Positions 26,400 to 36,143 of a stretch of 64,000 nucleotides of DNA are shown piece by piece. Numbering within the stretch: the stretch's first letter is position 1; each line of letters starts with the position of its first letter. Location: the NCBI RefSeq assembly GCF_020991455.1, contig NZ_JAJMOX010000004.1:372001-436000 (forward strand). Direction: 5' to 3'. Source of the stretch: Flavobacterium sp. JAS (GTDB lineage Bacteria; Bacteroidota; Bacteroidia; Flavobacteriales; Flavobacteriaceae). A program made the translations under genes and the position numbers. Under the pieces are notes generated by a model that was not told the origin of the DNA, did no database searches, and worked only from the letters and a program-made list of their open reading frames with translations.

Positions 26400-28157
26400 T
26401 TATATCGTATCAAGTTTGATATGAAGTTCTTTTAATTGTGCATCGTCAATTTTTGCAGGAGCATCGATCATAACATCACGCCCTGAATTGTTCTTAGGGA
26501 ATGCAATAAAATCTCTAATCGTTTCCTGACCTCCTAAAATAGCCACCAATCTGTCTAAACCAAAAGCTAAACCTCCGTGTGGTGGTGCTCCAAATTGGAA
26601 TGCATCCATTAGGAAGCCAAATTGTGCTTTTGCTTCTTCTTCAGTAAAGCCTAAATATTTAAACATTAATTGTTGAGTCGCTTTGTCGTGAATACGAATC
26701 GAACCTCCTCCAATTTCATTTCCGTTAAGAACCATATCATACGCATTAGCACGAACCTTTCCTGGGTCAGTTTCTAATAATTGCATGTCTTCTGGTTTTG
26801 GAGATGTAAACGGGTGGTGCATCGCATGGTAACGACCGCTTTCTTCGTCTAGTTCTAATAGTGGAAAATCAACAACCCAAAGTGGTGCAAATTCCTCTGG
26901 TTTACGCAATCCTAAACGAGTTGCTAATTCCATACGAAGTGCCGAAAGTTGCGCACGTGTTTTATTTGCCGGTCCTGAAAGTACAAAAATCATATCGCCA
27001 GGTTTTGCTCCTGTGATTTTTGCCCATTGTCCTAAATCGTCCTGATCGTAGAATTTATCTACAGATGATTTAAAAGTTCCATCGTCATTACATTTTGCAT
27101 ACACCATTCCTGATGCTCCAACTTGTGGACGTTTTACCCAGTCAATTAATCCGTCAATTTCTTTACGGGTATAATTTCCTGCTCCCGGAACTGCAATTCC
27201 CACAACTAACTCGGCAGCATTGAATACTGGAAAGTCTTTGTGTTGTGCAAATTCGTTTAATTCGCCAAACTCCATTCCAAAACGAATGTCCGGTTTGTCG
27301 TTTCCGTATGTTTTCATGGCATAGTCGTAAGTAATTCTTGGGAATTTGTCTACTTCAATACCTTTAATTTCTTTTAGTAAATGTCTTGTCAATCCTTCAA
27401 AAACATTTAAAATATCTTCTTGCTCCACAAAAGCCATTTCGCAATCGATTTGCGTAAACTCAGGCTGACGGTCTGCACGCAAATCTTCGTCACGGAAACA
27501 TTTCACGATTTGGAAATATTTATCCATTCCGCCCACCATCAATAATTGTTTGAAAGTTTGTGGCGATTGTGGCAATGCATAAAATTGTCCTTCGTTCATA
27601 CGGCTTGGTACAACGAAATCTCTCGCTCCTTCAGGAGTCGATTTGATTAAGTAAGGAGTTTCAACTTCGCAAAAATCTAAATCAGATAAATATTTACGGA
27701 CTTCCATCGCTACTTTGTGACGGAACAACAAGCTGTTTTTTACAGGATTTCTTCTAATATCTAAATAACGATATTTCATTCTGATATCTTCTCCACCGTC
27801 CGTTTCATCTTCAATAGTAAAAGGAGGAGTTAATGCAGCATTTAGAATCGTTAATTGGGTAACTAAAATTTCTATGTCACCGGTAATCATGTTTTTGTTC
27901 TTGTTCTTGTCTTCACGCTCAATTACAGTTCCTTTTACCTGAATTACAAATTCTCTACCAAGAGTTTTTGCTAATTCAAAAACGGTTTTATCGGTACGAC
28001 TTTCGTCGAAAATTAATTGTGTAATTCCGTAACGGTCGCGTAAATCAACCCAATTCATAAATCCTTTATCGCGTGATTTTTGAACCCAACCCGCAAGTGT
28101 AACTTCCGTATTAATATTTGAGGCGTTTAATTCGCCACAATTATGACTTCTATACAT
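26400..28157 (-). CDS. aspS: Aspartyl-tRNA synthetase
   Basis: 585 residues from the ATG at 28155-28157 ([10 protein letters not shown]); an upstream in-frame start at 28190 would cross the -7 box. N-terminal anticodon-binding OB fold, class II core with motif 2 [20 protein letters not shown] and motif 3 [13 protein letters not shown], and the bacterial GAD insertion. Charges tRNA-Asp in the cytosol. Monocistronic. Confidence 0.96.
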   Translation of the reverse strand: MYRSHNCGELNASNINTEVTLAGWVQKSRDKGFMNWVDLRDRYGITQLIFDESRTDKTVFELAKTLGREFVIQVKGTVIEREDKNKNKNMITGDIEILVTQLTILNAALTPPFTIEDETDGGEDIRMKYRYLDIRRNPVKNSLLFRHKVAMEVRKYLSDLDFCEVETPYLIKSTPEGARDFVVPSRMNEGQFYALPQSPQTFKQLLMVGGMDKYFQIVKCFRDEDLRADRQPEFTQIDCEMAFVEQEDILNVFEGLTRHLLKEIKGIEVDKFPRITYDYAMKTYGNDKPDIRFGMEFGELNEFAQHKDFPVFNAAELVVGIAVPGAGNYTRKEIDGLIDWVKRPQVGASGMVYAKCNDDGTFKSSVDKFYDQDDLGQWAKITGAKPGDMIFVLSGPANKTRAQLSALRMELATRLGLRKPEEFAPLWVVDFPLLELDEESGRYHAMHHPFTSPKPEDMQLLETDPGKVRANAYDMVLNGNEIGGGSIRIHDKATQQLMFKYLGFTEEEAKAQFGFLMDAFQFGAPPHGGLAFGLDRLVAILGGQETIRDFIAFPKNNSGRDVMIDAPAKIDDAQLKELHIKLDTI

Positions 28158-28175
28158 GATCAAAATTTTAGACTG

Positions 28176-28183
28176 CAAAAGTA
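28176..28183 (-). promoter_or_regulatory. -7 box TACTTTTG of aspS
   Basis: Exact TAnnTTTG match 18 nt before the ATG chosen for aspS; it supports the shorter start. No clear -33 TTG at the usual spacing. Confidence 0.45.
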
Positions 28184-28280
28184 AACACAAAATTCAAATT
28201 AATATAATAAAGTGCATAACTAGATGACTATTAATTTGAAATATTTTGTTAATTCTTAAATTTTGCCGCTGTAATTTCTT

Positions 28281-28288
28281 TAGATTTG
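28281..28288 (+). promoter_or_regulatory. Candidate -7 box TAGATTTG before the TlpA-like gene
   Basis: Exact TAnnTTTG match 27 nt before the ATG; a -33 TTG at 19-22 nt is not seen. Confidence 0.4.
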
Positions 28289-28315
28289 AATTACTAAAAA
28301 CAAACTTTAATAATT

Positions 28316-29311
28316 ATGAATAAATTTTTTGTAACTGGTCTGTTGATTTTTAGCGCTTTGAATGTCATCGGTCAAACTAAAAGTCAAGTTAAATTTACAG
28401 CTAAAATAGAGAACAGAAATAGTGACACTTTGGTCATTAAAGGGAAAAATAATTTTAGACAAGTTATTCCTATCAATAAAAAAGAGTTGTTTGTGGCTTC
28501 TTTTGATGCTCCAAAAGGGTTTTATATGTTTTCTGATGGTACAGAAGGTTCTAATTTGTATTTAAAACCAAATTCGGATATCAATCTGACAATGAATGCT
28601 AAAGAATTTGATGAAACTATTGTTTATAAAGGTAAAGGTGTGAACGAAAGTAATTTTCTGGCGCAGCAAGCGTTAAAAGACGAAAAGTTTCAGAACGAAG
28701 CTTTTTCTAAAGAGGCCGTAGAATTTGCTAATTTATTAGAGCAAAAGAAAAAAACGGATTTAGAGAATCTAGAGAAAGGAGATTTTGATCCTGAATTTAA
28801 AACAGCATTGAAAACTAGTTTCGAAAGTTTTAATCAATATGCTTCTGAAGAATATGAAAGAGCTTCAAAAACAAAAGGTTTAATAGGGAAAGTGTCGCCT
28901 GATTTTGATTATGAGAATTTTAGAGGTGGAAAAACAAAACTTTCTGATTTAAAAGGAAAGTATGTTTATATTGATCTTTGGGCAACCTGGTGTGGGCCAT
29001 GTAGAGCTGAGATTCCTTATTTGCAAAAAATCGAAGAGAAGTATCACGGAAAGAATATTGAATTCGTGAGCATTTCTGTCGATAAAGCAAAGGATAACGA
29101 AAAATGGAAAAAATTTGTGACAGATAAACAATTAGGAGGAACTCAATTGTTTGCAGATAAAGATTGGGAATCTGAGTTTGTAACGAGTTATGGTGTTACG
29201 GGAATTCCGAGATTTATTTTGATAGATCCAAAAGGTAATATTGTGGCTCCAGATGCTGATCGACCATCCTCTCCAGAGCTTCAAACGCAATTAGACGCAT
29301 TATTGAAGTAA
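28316..29311 (+). CDS. Exported TlpA/ResA-like thioredoxin-fold protein
   Basis: 331 residues. Signal peptide to about NVIGQ (20); N-terminal beta-rich domain like DUF4369 (about 24-105); charged helical linker (110-190); thioredoxin domain with LWATWCGPCR, active Cys226 and Cys229, and the cis-Pro loop VTGIPRF. Reduces disulphides in the periplasm, as in cytochrome c maturation or oxidative-stress defence. Followed by a terminator, so monocistronic. Confidence 0.88.
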   Translation: MNKFFVTGLLIFSALNVIGQTKSQVKFTAKIENRNSDTLVIKGKNNFRQVIPINKKELFVASFDAPKGFYMFSDGTEGSNLYLKPNSDINLTMNAKEFDETIVYKGKGVNESNFLAQQALKDEKFQNEAFSKEAVEFANLLEQKKKTDLENLEKGDFDPEFKTALKTSFESFNQYASEEYERASKTKGLIGKVSPDFDYENFRGGKTKLSDLKGKYVYIDLWATWCGPCRAEIPYLQKIEEKYHGKNIEFVSISVDKAKDNEKWKKFVTDKQLGGTQLFADKDWESEFVTSYGVTGIPRFILIDPKGNIVAPDADRPSSPELQTQLDALLK

Positions 29312-29368
29312 TTTATTTATCAAATTTATAACGTTATAGTAAGTTTTCGCTTTCGCGGAAATACCAGT

Positions 29369-29398
29369 AAAACCAATGCTTCGGCGTTGGTTTTTTTG
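29369..29398 (+). terminator. Terminator of the TlpA-like gene
   Basis: Stem AAACCAATGC / GCGTTGGTTT closed by the stable loop TTCG and followed by seven T. Confidence 0.88.
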
Positions 29399-29459
29399 TT
29401 TTTCAACTATTTCCAATGTTAAGTTTTTATTCAATGTTACCAAATTGTTAAGTAAAAGT

Positions 29460-29489
29460 TTGTTTAATGTAAACAATTAACTATATTTG
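29460..29489 (+). promoter_or_regulatory. Promoter of the MORN-repeat gene
   Basis: TTG (29460-29462), 19-nt spacer, TATATTTG (29482-29489), an exact Bacteroidota pattern 33 nt before the ATG. Confidence 0.7.
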
Positions 29490-29522
29490 ATAACGATTTG
29501 ATAACATTAAATACCTAAAGAT

Positions 29523-29870
29523 ATGAAAAAGTGTGTAATTTTAGTTGCAATATTGTTCTCTGGAATTCTAGTTGCACAAGAGGTAAAACCAGAATTAGAA
29601 GCTGTTGGAAACAAAGTAAAAGCTACTTACTATTATGAAAATGGTAATGTACAACAACAAGGTTTCTTTAAGGATGGTAAACTAGATGGCGTTTGGGTAT
29701 CGTATGATGAAAAGGGAAATAAATTGGCAGTAGGAGAGTACACAGACGGAATGAAAACTGGAAAATGGATTTTCTTCAATGAAAAAAGTCTTTGTGAAGT
29801 TGCTTATGAAAACAGCCAAGTAAGTTCAGTAAAGAATTTACAAAAAAATGCTTTGGCAAACAGAAATTAA
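29523..29870 (+). CDS. Small exported MORN/YwqK-like repeat protein
   Basis: 115 residues; signal peptide to about LVAQ (19). Two or three MORN-type repeats of the YYENGNVQQQGFFKDGKLDG and GEYTDGMKTGKWIFF pattern. Such proteins are often named YwqK-family antitoxins, but a secreted 115-residue form with no toxin gene beside it gives no support for that role. Function unknown; likely periplasmic or surface. Confidence 0.75.
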   Translation: MKKCVILVAILFSGILVAQEVKPELEAVGNKVKATYYYENGNVQQQGFFKDGKLDGVWVSYDEKGNKLAVGEYTDGMKTGKWIFFNEKSLCEVAYENSQVSSVKNLQKNALANRN

Positions 29871-29887
29871 TAAGATTTCGAAAACAT

Positions 29888-29916
29888 AAAAAAACCGCTG
29901 ACTAAGCGGTTTTTTT
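29888..29916. terminator. Bidirectional terminator
   Basis: Stem AAAAACCGCT / AGCGGTTTTT between the MORN gene (plus) and the PepSY gene (minus), with A-run and T-run on opposite sides. It overlaps the last bases of the minus-strand gene. Confidence 0.88.
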
Positions 29917-31030
29917 ATGCTTTTATTTTTTTGCAGGATTTGTTTTTTCTTCCGTACCAAATTACAAAACCTGTTACGGGTAGTGCAGTAGCTATTAAAC
30001 TAATTATAAAAGCGATTATTTTTCCGGGTAAATCCAGAATTTGACCTGTATGAATTCCATAATTCATTTCGACAACCTGTAAGCCTAAACTCTTTTTGTC
30101 ATAAGGATCACTTTGAATTAATTTTCCATCATTTGGGTGAAAGTAATAATTGCTTTGATGATCGTATCTTAAAGTATGCGGATATGCTCCTGTACTAATA
30201 ATATCACCTTTTTGTTGTGGAAAAATAACAAAACACATTTCGGCTTTTGGCTGAAGTTTCATGGTTTCGATAAAAGCACGATCAACTGCAACAAGCGAGT
30301 TACTATTAAATTTAGTAGTATCGATTACCGGAGTTTTTGTTTCGGCAGCTTTGTTTCCTCCAAAATTGAAAGTTTTATAAATTCCGTCACCAACCCATTC
30401 ATACGTAAAAGTTAGACCTGTAATGGCAATAATTGCAGCGATAATAGCAATATAAAACCCGGAGGTGTTGTGCCAGTCATAGTTCACTCGGCGCCATTTT
30501 GCTGACCATTTTACGGTAAAACTTCGTTTGATATCATGCTTTCGTTTTGGCCACCACTGAATAATTCCTGAAATCAGCAATAAGATAAAGATGATTGTTG
30601 CGCCGCCAATAATATGCTTGCCAATATAATCAGGCAAAAGCAAATACAAATGAATGTATTCGACGATGATAAAAAAGTCTGTTTTAGGGTTTTCTGTTTT
30701 AAGATATTTTCCTGTATATGGATTAAAATAGAGGTATAGATTTTCAGAGTCAGAATACGTATAGACAATTGCAGATCTATTTTTTCCATAATAAGAAACC
30801 ATACTTGCTTTGTTTTTTGGAGCAATTTCGTTGGCTTTTTCCTTTAAAACAGATGGTAATAAAAAGGGTTTGTTTTCAGGTTCGACCAAACGCCATTCTT
30901 TGCGGGTGATGTCTTTTATTTCGTCATGAAAACAAAAGATACAACCGGTAATACTTATAATAAAAACAATAAGCCCGGAAATTAATCCAAGCCATTTATG
31001 TAGAAAACGTACTTGCTTTTTGAACCCCAT
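29915..31030 (-). CDS. PepSY-associated TM protein (iron-regulated inner-membrane protein), 371 aa
   Basis: Four main hydrophobic helices: LISGLIVFIISITGCIFCFH (about 16-35), one near 140-160, one near 190-210 and one near 340-360, with PepSY-like soluble segments between. HKWLGLISG at the start is the typical family opening. Members are thought to reduce ferric siderophores or help iron release at the inner membrane. It lies 131 bp downstream of the second PepSY gene in the iron locus. Confidence 0.82.
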   Translation of the reverse strand: MGFKKQVRFLHKWLGLISGLIVFIISITGCIFCFHDEIKDITRKEWRLVEPENKPFLLPSVLKEKANEIAPKNKASMVSYYGKNRSAIVYTYSDSENLYLYFNPYTGKYLKTENPKTDFFIIVEYIHLYLLLPDYIGKHIIGGATIIFILLLISGIIQWWPKRKHDIKRSFTVKWSAKWRRVNYDWHNTSGFYIAIIAAIIAITGLTFTYEWVGDGIYKTFNFGGNKAAETKTPVIDTTKFNSNSLVAVDRAFIETMKLQPKAEMCFVIFPQQKGDIISTGAYPHTLRYDHQSNYYFHPNDGKLIQSDPYDKKSLGLQVVEMNYGIHTGQILDLPGKIIAFIISLIATALPVTGFVIWYGRKNKSCKKIKA

Positions 31031-31161
31031 TTTTTAATAAAAACGTAAAAGTATATCCTTAATCAATAAGAGACAAATATTTTCCTTCATTTGAAATAAA
31101 AGCGATTATTTAAAATATATTGTTACTATTTTTCTTGAGCAAAATAGTAAGCAAATTTCAA

Positions 31162-32721
31162 TTATTTTTCAGCAACAACCTCTTTTTTGGCTTTTAAATG
31201 ATAAGCCACATATAATGAAATTGAGGCGAGAACAATCCAAAAAACATCAATAAAGAAAACCTGAACTTTATTTTGCATAAACGAATTCCAAAACCAGTTT
31301 CCGGAAACTATTCCGTTTGTAATTGGAATCAGAAATCCTAAAATGCTTCCTGAGATCAAACAGAATTTATTGGTAAAAGCATCGTTCTTTTTAATAATAA
31401 AAAAGATTGTAAGCACTAACCATCCTGCAAAATAAACAAGATACAAATTGTCCTGAGTCAGTGGATAAAATATTTTGGTTACAATAAAAGCAAGTGCTGT
31501 AATAGGGTACATGCTCAAACAAATTGCCAAATAAATGCGAACAACCGCAGCATTAAAACGTCTTTTCTTCTCTGGTAAATTGTTTTTCTGTCTGGCAACT
31601 AACCAAATCATTACACCTGAAATAATGACAAAACAAGTGATGATTCCTAAAACGAAACTCACGATTTTTAAAGCATATCCTCCATAATCTCCAAAATGGA
31701 TTCGGTATAAAACATTCTTTACAACATCTAAATAATTGTTTTGTGTAACAGGATTTTTTCTGGCGATTTCTTTCCCATCGGCAATTCGGTAAACGACTTT
31801 TCCAATTCCTGTGAATTTTTTATGGTTTAGCATTTCACCTTCAACTAAAACGTGCATGTTGGCATCGCCATAATTTTGAATAAAAACGCGGGTAATTTCA
31901 AAATCTTTCCAGTTGTTTTTTGCTTTTGCAACTAATTGATCGATGTTAAAGGGTGTTGCTAATTTTTTGTTGTCAAATTTATACTCAGGATCGTTGTATT
32001 CTAATTCTTTGTATAATTTGTCCTGATCACCTTTGTACAGAGCCATTACGGCCGGAGCTACAATTAAAAGTTTAATCATGAAAAAAGCTCCCGTTACGGC
32101 ATAAACAAACTGAAATGGCAATCCAATCATTCCTAATGCGGTGTGAGCATCGGTCCATAATGTTTTCAATTTCTCTTTTGGACGGAAAATATAAAAGTTA
32201 GAAACAATTTTTTTCCAATGCAATAAAAGCCCGGTTACAATGGCAAATAAAAAGAATAATGCCGTAAAACCTGAAAGGTAATAACCAACAGGATAAGGTA
32301 TCTGAGCTAAGAAATGTAAACGGTATAAAAATTCACCTAACGAATAAGACTCTTCATAAGTATAGGTTTTGTGCGTTTTGGTATCAAGATAGAAAAATGA
32401 TCCTTCTTTTTGTTTGGCTGGAGCCAAAGTATCTTTGGTACCTTCCATATAAATGGCAACTCTACGTTCGTTACTTGGTTTAGAAATAGTAATATTTCTA
32501 CCGTGTAAAACATATTCTTTGTCGATTTTTTTTAAAGCCGTGTTGTAATCCAGTTGAATTTCTTTGGTAATTGCAGCTGACTCATTTCTTTCCCAATCGT
32601 TAATTTCATCTCTAAAAAAAGAAAAAGACCCTGCAAAGAAAATGACAAAAAGTACCACACTGATCACAATTCCGCTAACAGTATGCGTATGAAAATAGAT
32701 GTTATAATTTCGGTTATTCAT
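31162..32721 (-). CDS. PepSY-associated TM protein, 519 aa
   Basis: Longer PepSY-TM protein. YFHTHTVSGIVISVVLFVIF (9-28) is the first helix with family His; further helices near 165-185, 215-235, 350-375 and at least four at the C-terminus (390-515). The extra C-terminal helices distinguish it from the 371-aa paralogue. Eight bp after the 100-aa membrane protein, so in the same operon. Role in iron-siderophore processing is inferred from family and context. Confidence 0.82.
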   Translation of the reverse strand: MNNRNYNIYFHTHTVSGIVISVVLFVIFFAGSFSFFRDEINDWERNESAAITKEIQLDYNTALKKIDKEYVLHGRNITISKPSNERRVAIYMEGTKDTLAPAKQKEGSFFYLDTKTHKTYTYEESYSLGEFLYRLHFLAQIPYPVGYYLSGFTALFFLFAIVTGLLLHWKKIVSNFYIFRPKEKLKTLWTDAHTALGMIGLPFQFVYAVTGAFFMIKLLIVAPAVMALYKGDQDKLYKELEYNDPEYKFDNKKLATPFNIDQLVAKAKNNWKDFEITRVFIQNYGDANMHVLVEGEMLNHKKFTGIGKVVYRIADGKEIARKNPVTQNNYLDVVKNVLYRIHFGDYGGYALKIVSFVLGIITCFVIISGVMIWLVARQKNNLPEKKRRFNAAVVRIYLAICLSMYPITALAFIVTKIFYPLTQDNLYLVYFAGWLVLTIFFIIKKNDAFTNKFCLISGSILGFLIPITNGIVSGNWFWNSFMQNKVQVFFIDVFWIVLASISLYVAYHLKAKKEVVAEK

Positions 32722-32728
32722 AGGTTAG

Positions 32729-33031
32729 TTATTGCGCCGTTGGATTATAGGTTTGACCTAAATAAATGAAAAGACAAAAAAGTAAAGTTAACAGGAGATA
32801 AACACCCCAGATTTTCCATCCATTTTTAGCTAAAAAAGCAATCACCATTAGCACAACCCAAAGAATGAATCCGCTAAAAGCCATCGTCATTAAGATATTA
32901 GCACGGTTAAACCAAGATGCTAATGCCAAATGAAAAGTGACTGAAACAAAATAGCCGCCTAAAATAGCAGCAGTTATTTTGGCAAATCGTTGCCATTTTG
33001 ATTGGGTTAAATATTTTGGATTTGCTGGCAT
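32729..33031 (-). CDS. Small membrane protein, DUF3649-like (100 aa)
   Basis: Three predicted helices (about 17-37, 46-66 and 74-92). Opening RFAKITAAILGGYFVSVTFH and the later FSGFILWVV resemble the DUF3649 proteins that accompany siderophore receptors in Proteobacteria. The resemblance is by pattern only. It sits between the DUF3325-like gene and a PepSY gene. Confidence 0.6.
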   Translation of the reverse strand: MPANPKYLTQSKWQRFAKITAAILGGYFVSVTFHLALASWFNRANILMTMAFSGFILWVVLMVIAFLAKNGWKIWGVYLLLTLLFCLFIYLGQTYNPTAQ

Positions 33032-33049
33032 ATTTTGGTTAGAAATGGT

Positions 33050-33382
33050 TTAGTTGTAGTAGAATTCTAATAAAGCAATTAGTATAAAAAGTGCCAGTAT
33101 AACTTTACCGTTTACTTTTTTTAATGGTTTTAAAATGATTATTAAACTTCCGATAGTCATTAACTGAATAAAGAACATCAATGTGCCACAGCCCAATGAT
33201 TGTGTAAATAACCATAAGGAGTAGGCTAATAACAAAAGTACGAATCCGCTAATTTTGGTTTGCTTCGGATTTTTTTTCATCCATTTCTCAAAACCTAAAT
33301 CATAAGACAGAACGGCTCTTTTTGAAGTGTAATACAAAGTATAAAATGCTAAAAAAACGATAAGGCTGGCTATTGTTATCAT
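33050..33382 (-). CDS. Small membrane protein, DUF3325-like (110 aa)
   Basis: Three or four hydrophobic helices separated by a basic loop (EKWMKKNPKQTK, about 32-43). Size, layout and position next to a DUF3649-like gene and PepSY genes match the DUF3325 family of iron-uptake clusters. Its start is 16 bp from the terminator-like hairpin that follows the receptor gene. Function unknown. Confidence 0.6.
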   Translation of the reverse strand: MITIASLIVFLAFYTLYYTSKRAVLSYDLGFEKWMKKNPKQTKISGFVLLLLAYSLWLFTQSLGCGTLMFFIQLMTIGSLIIILKPLKKVNGKVILALFILIALLEFYYN

Positions 33383-33397
33383 GGTTTAATAGAATTT

Positions 33398-33432
33398 AAA
33401 AAGCATCTTTCATAAACAGAAAGATGCTTTTT
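33398..33432 (-). terminator. Hairpin after the siderophore receptor gene
   Basis: Stem AAAAAGCATCTTTC / GAAAGATGCTTTTT, 12 bp past the receptor stop codon and before the small membrane-protein gene. It may partly terminate the operon so that the receptor is made in excess. Confidence 0.8.
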
Positions 33433-33443
33433 GTTTAATTTTA

Positions 33444-35927
33444 TTAGAATCTATAAGTAAAACTTGCGGCAAAAGTTCTAGGGTCTTTAGGATGAATTGT
33501 TGACCATCCATCATAAATCTCCTCGTTTGTAATATTGTTTACTTTAAGCGTGATATTGAATTTATCTGCATTGTAGAATAAAGACGAATTTAATACCCCA
33601 TATTCATGAATTGTGAATGTTCCTGCAGTAGCTCTGTTCATGATTTTATTGTCACCAACATAATTTCCTCCGGCACCTAATCCAAATCCTCTTAATACAC
33701 CGCTTGTAAATTTATAACTAGCCCAAAGGTTTGCTAAGTTTTGTGGTCCTGAACTTTCAGGTCTGTGATTTACAAAGTCAGGATCTCCAGCAGTTAATCT
33801 TGCGTCATTGTAGCTGTATCCCAAAACAATGTTTAAACCAGTAACTGGATTTGCAACGATTTCAGCTTCAAAACCTTTGTTGTGTTGTCCTCCATTTTGA
33901 TAACTTGTTTGATTGTTTGGCTGAGGAACATCAGGTTGAGTTGGGTCTACATACGGGGTTTCTATTACATATACCTGATCAGAAACTTTAATATCGTAGT
34001 AACTAAAAGTAGCATAAAGTTTGTCATTAAACAGGTTCAATTTTGTACCTGCTTCAAATTGATTAGCATGTTCAGGATTGAATGATAAAGGAGTAACAAT
34101 ACCCGCGTTACGATTTTGACCCGGAGCAACATTTGCAAAACCATTCATATAGTTTGCAAAAACAGAAACTTTGTCTAAAACAGGCTGGTATACCAATCCG
34201 AATTTTGGAGAAAAAGCAGTTTGATTGTAATCGTCAACATCTGTAGAAGTATCTCCACTGTTTATAAAACGGTCTGCACGTAAACTTACCATTGCAGATA
34301 AAGCAGGAGTAAAGTTGATTACATCTGAGAAGTATGCGCTGAAAACCTCTTGTTTTGTTTTACTGTTATTTCTAGGACTATTGCCTACAATTGCATCTGA
34401 TGCAGCTTTTGTTAAAACACCGCTATCCCCATTTGTAGTTTTATAAAGAGAATTGAAAGTTGCTACATCATCGCCTATGTAGATCGTACCATTTCCAAAA
34501 TATCCTGAGCTGCGATCAAAAGTCGTTCTGTTAAAGTAATCAAGACCAACAACGATTCTGTTTCTTAGATTTCCTATTTTAAAATCTCCGTTAAAATTTT
34601 GTTGAACATCAATTGTTGAATTTTTATTGTCCTGATAATTGAAAAATCTATTCAGTACAATTCCTTCTTTAATCTTCGGAACGTATGCCGTTCCTTCATA
34701 CAAATAAGCATAATTTCCAGTTGATTTTGCAGAGCTAGAAGAGAAAATAGTTTGTGAAGTCCATTGATCAGAAATCTTATAAAACATTTGCCCTTGCAAA
34801 TTGTAGGAAGGTGTTTTTATAGTAAGTTCGTTACTAGTGTAAGAACGTTCGTTGTTGTATTTTAATTCAGAAATATTGTGAACTCTTAAAGGATTGCTTC
34901 GGTCTAAAAACAACATTGTTGGATTTGTTGTTTCATTGCTCATGAATTCAGTATTTACCAGAAATGATAATCTGTCATTTACTTCGTATGATAATGATGG
35001 AGCAATAAAAAATGATTCTCTAAAACCGGCATCCTGAAAGCTTTCTTGTTTGTTGTAAGCTGAAATAGCTCTAAAGTTTAAAGTTTTTTTATCGTTTAAT
35101 GGTGTATTAATATCGGCAGTTACACGGTTTAAACCATAACTTCCAACAGTATAATTTACTTCTCCTCCAAATGTTTTGTAGGGTCTTTTTGTAGTTGTGT
35201 TGATTAATCCTCCGTAAGAGATTAAACTGCTTCCAAATAAAGTTCCTGATGGACCTTTGATAATTTCAATTCGGTCAACATTTGCAGGATCCAAACTTCC
35301 GTTTGTTAATCCAGGTAAACCGTTAACCATAGTTGGCTGAACCGCAAAACCTCTAAGAGCATAATAACCTGCACCATCGCCACCACGGCCAGTTGAAGCC
35401 CAAAGTTGTGTAATACCTGATGCGTTTTTTAAAGCATCATCAAAATTAGTTACTACTTGTTCTTTTAGAACTTCTCCTGTAATAGTGGTATATACTTGTG
35501 GATTTTCTAAGTTTTTAAGTGGTAATCTGGATACTTGTTGATTTTCTTTACGTGCAAAACGGTTTTTTCTACCACCATTTACAACTACTTCTGTTAGCTC
35601 TTCAGAATTTGAAGCCAAATTGAAGTTTTGAGTTAGTTCATCTCCTTCTTTAACGATGATTTTTTTTTCGGTAGGAGTATATCCAACAGCAGAAACTTTT
35701 AAAGTATATGTTCCGGGTTTTACATTTTTTATTTTGTAGTTTCCATTTTCGTCAGTAATGGTTCCTAATCTTGTTCCTTTTAATGCAATCGAAATACCTT
35801 CAGGAGAGTCATTGCTGCTTAAAGATATTTTACCTTTTAAGGTTGCTTTTTCTTGTGCGGAAATTGTTGTGCTTGCTAATAGAAAAAAACAAAAGCTTAA
35901 GAAAGAAATTGTAAATTTATATTTCAT
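33444..35927 (-). CDS. TonB-dependent siderophore receptor
   Basis: 827 residues. Signal peptide to about TTISAQ (25); carboxypeptidase-like regulatory domain (about 27-115); plug with VDRIEIIKGPSGTLFGSS; 22-strand barrel ending in PKDPRTFAASFTYRF with terminal Phe. The plug wording and C-terminus match FhuA/FoxA-type ferric-siderophore receptors. Context (PepSY and DUF genes, Fur-like dyad) agrees. The particular siderophore cannot be named. Confidence 0.9.
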   Translation of the reverse strand: MKYKFTISFLSFCFFLLASTTISAQEKATLKGKISLSSNDSPEGISIALKGTRLGTITDENGNYKIKNVKPGTYTLKVSAVGYTPTEKKIIVKEGDELTQNFNLASNSEELTEVVVNGGRKNRFARKENQQVSRLPLKNLENPQVYTTITGEVLKEQVVTNFDDALKNASGITQLWASTGRGGDGAGYYALRGFAVQPTMVNGLPGLTNGSLDPANVDRIEIIKGPSGTLFGSSLISYGGLINTTTKRPYKTFGGEVNYTVGSYGLNRVTADINTPLNDKKTLNFRAISAYNKQESFQDAGFRESFFIAPSLSYEVNDRLSFLVNTEFMSNETTNPTMLFLDRSNPLRVHNISELKYNNERSYTSNELTIKTPSYNLQGQMFYKISDQWTSQTIFSSSSAKSTGNYAYLYEGTAYVPKIKEGIVLNRFFNYQDNKNSTIDVQQNFNGDFKIGNLRNRIVVGLDYFNRTTFDRSSGYFGNGTIYIGDDVATFNSLYKTTNGDSGVLTKAASDAIVGNSPRNNSKTKQEVFSAYFSDVINFTPALSAMVSLRADRFINSGDTSTDVDDYNQTAFSPKFGLVYQPVLDKVSVFANYMNGFANVAPGQNRNAGIVTPLSFNPEHANQFEAGTKLNLFNDKLYATFSYYDIKVSDQVYVIETPYVDPTQPDVPQPNNQTSYQNGGQHNKGFEAEIVANPVTGLNIVLGYSYNDARLTAGDPDFVNHRPESSGPQNLANLWASYKFTSGVLRGFGLGAGGNYVGDNKIMNRATAGTFTIHEYGVLNSSLFYNADKFNITLKVNNITNEEIYDGWSTIHPKDPRTFAASFTYRF

Positions 35928-35954
35928 TTTTATTTAGAATTGATTTTAATAGCG

Positions 35955-35985
35955 CAAATTTAGTTGTTGAGTGTCAACTATACAA
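35955..35985 (-). promoter_or_regulatory. Promoter of the siderophore receptor gene
   Basis: Minus strand TTG (35983-35985), 20-nt spacer, TAAATTTG (35955-35962), an exact match 27 nt before the ATG. Confidence 0.72.
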
Positions 35986-35991
35986 GCTATT

Positions 35992-36010
35992 TTTATTTAT
36001 TCTAAATAAA
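35992..36010. promoter_or_regulatory. Fur-like 8-3-8 dyad
   Basis: TTTATTTA, TTC, TAAATAAA: a perfect 19-bp dyad six bp upstream of the -33 TTG. Half-site TTTATTTAGAAT recurs near 35930-35941. Placement beside a siderophore receptor promoter suggests iron control, though a repressor here would act from just upstream. Confidence 0.55.
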
Positions 36011-36088
36011 ATAATTTTTAAAGGGTGAAATTTACGTTTGTTTAAAAAATTAACATCTTAAGCAAGATTTAAGCTAATATTAAGAAAA

Positions 36089-36118
36089 AAAGCCTGTTCA
36101 AATTAATGAACAGGCTTT
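36089..36118 (-). terminator. Terminator of the sucB gene
   Basis: Stem AAAGCCTGTTCA / TGAACAGGCTTT, 26 bp past the stop codon, T-run on the minus strand. Confidence 0.88.
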
Positions 36119-36143
36119 CTATTATTGTGGAAAATTATTAAAA

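Noticed and set aside
29523..29870. MORN protein as the antitoxin of a toxin-antitoxin pair
   Set aside because: It has a signal peptide and no toxin-like neighbour.
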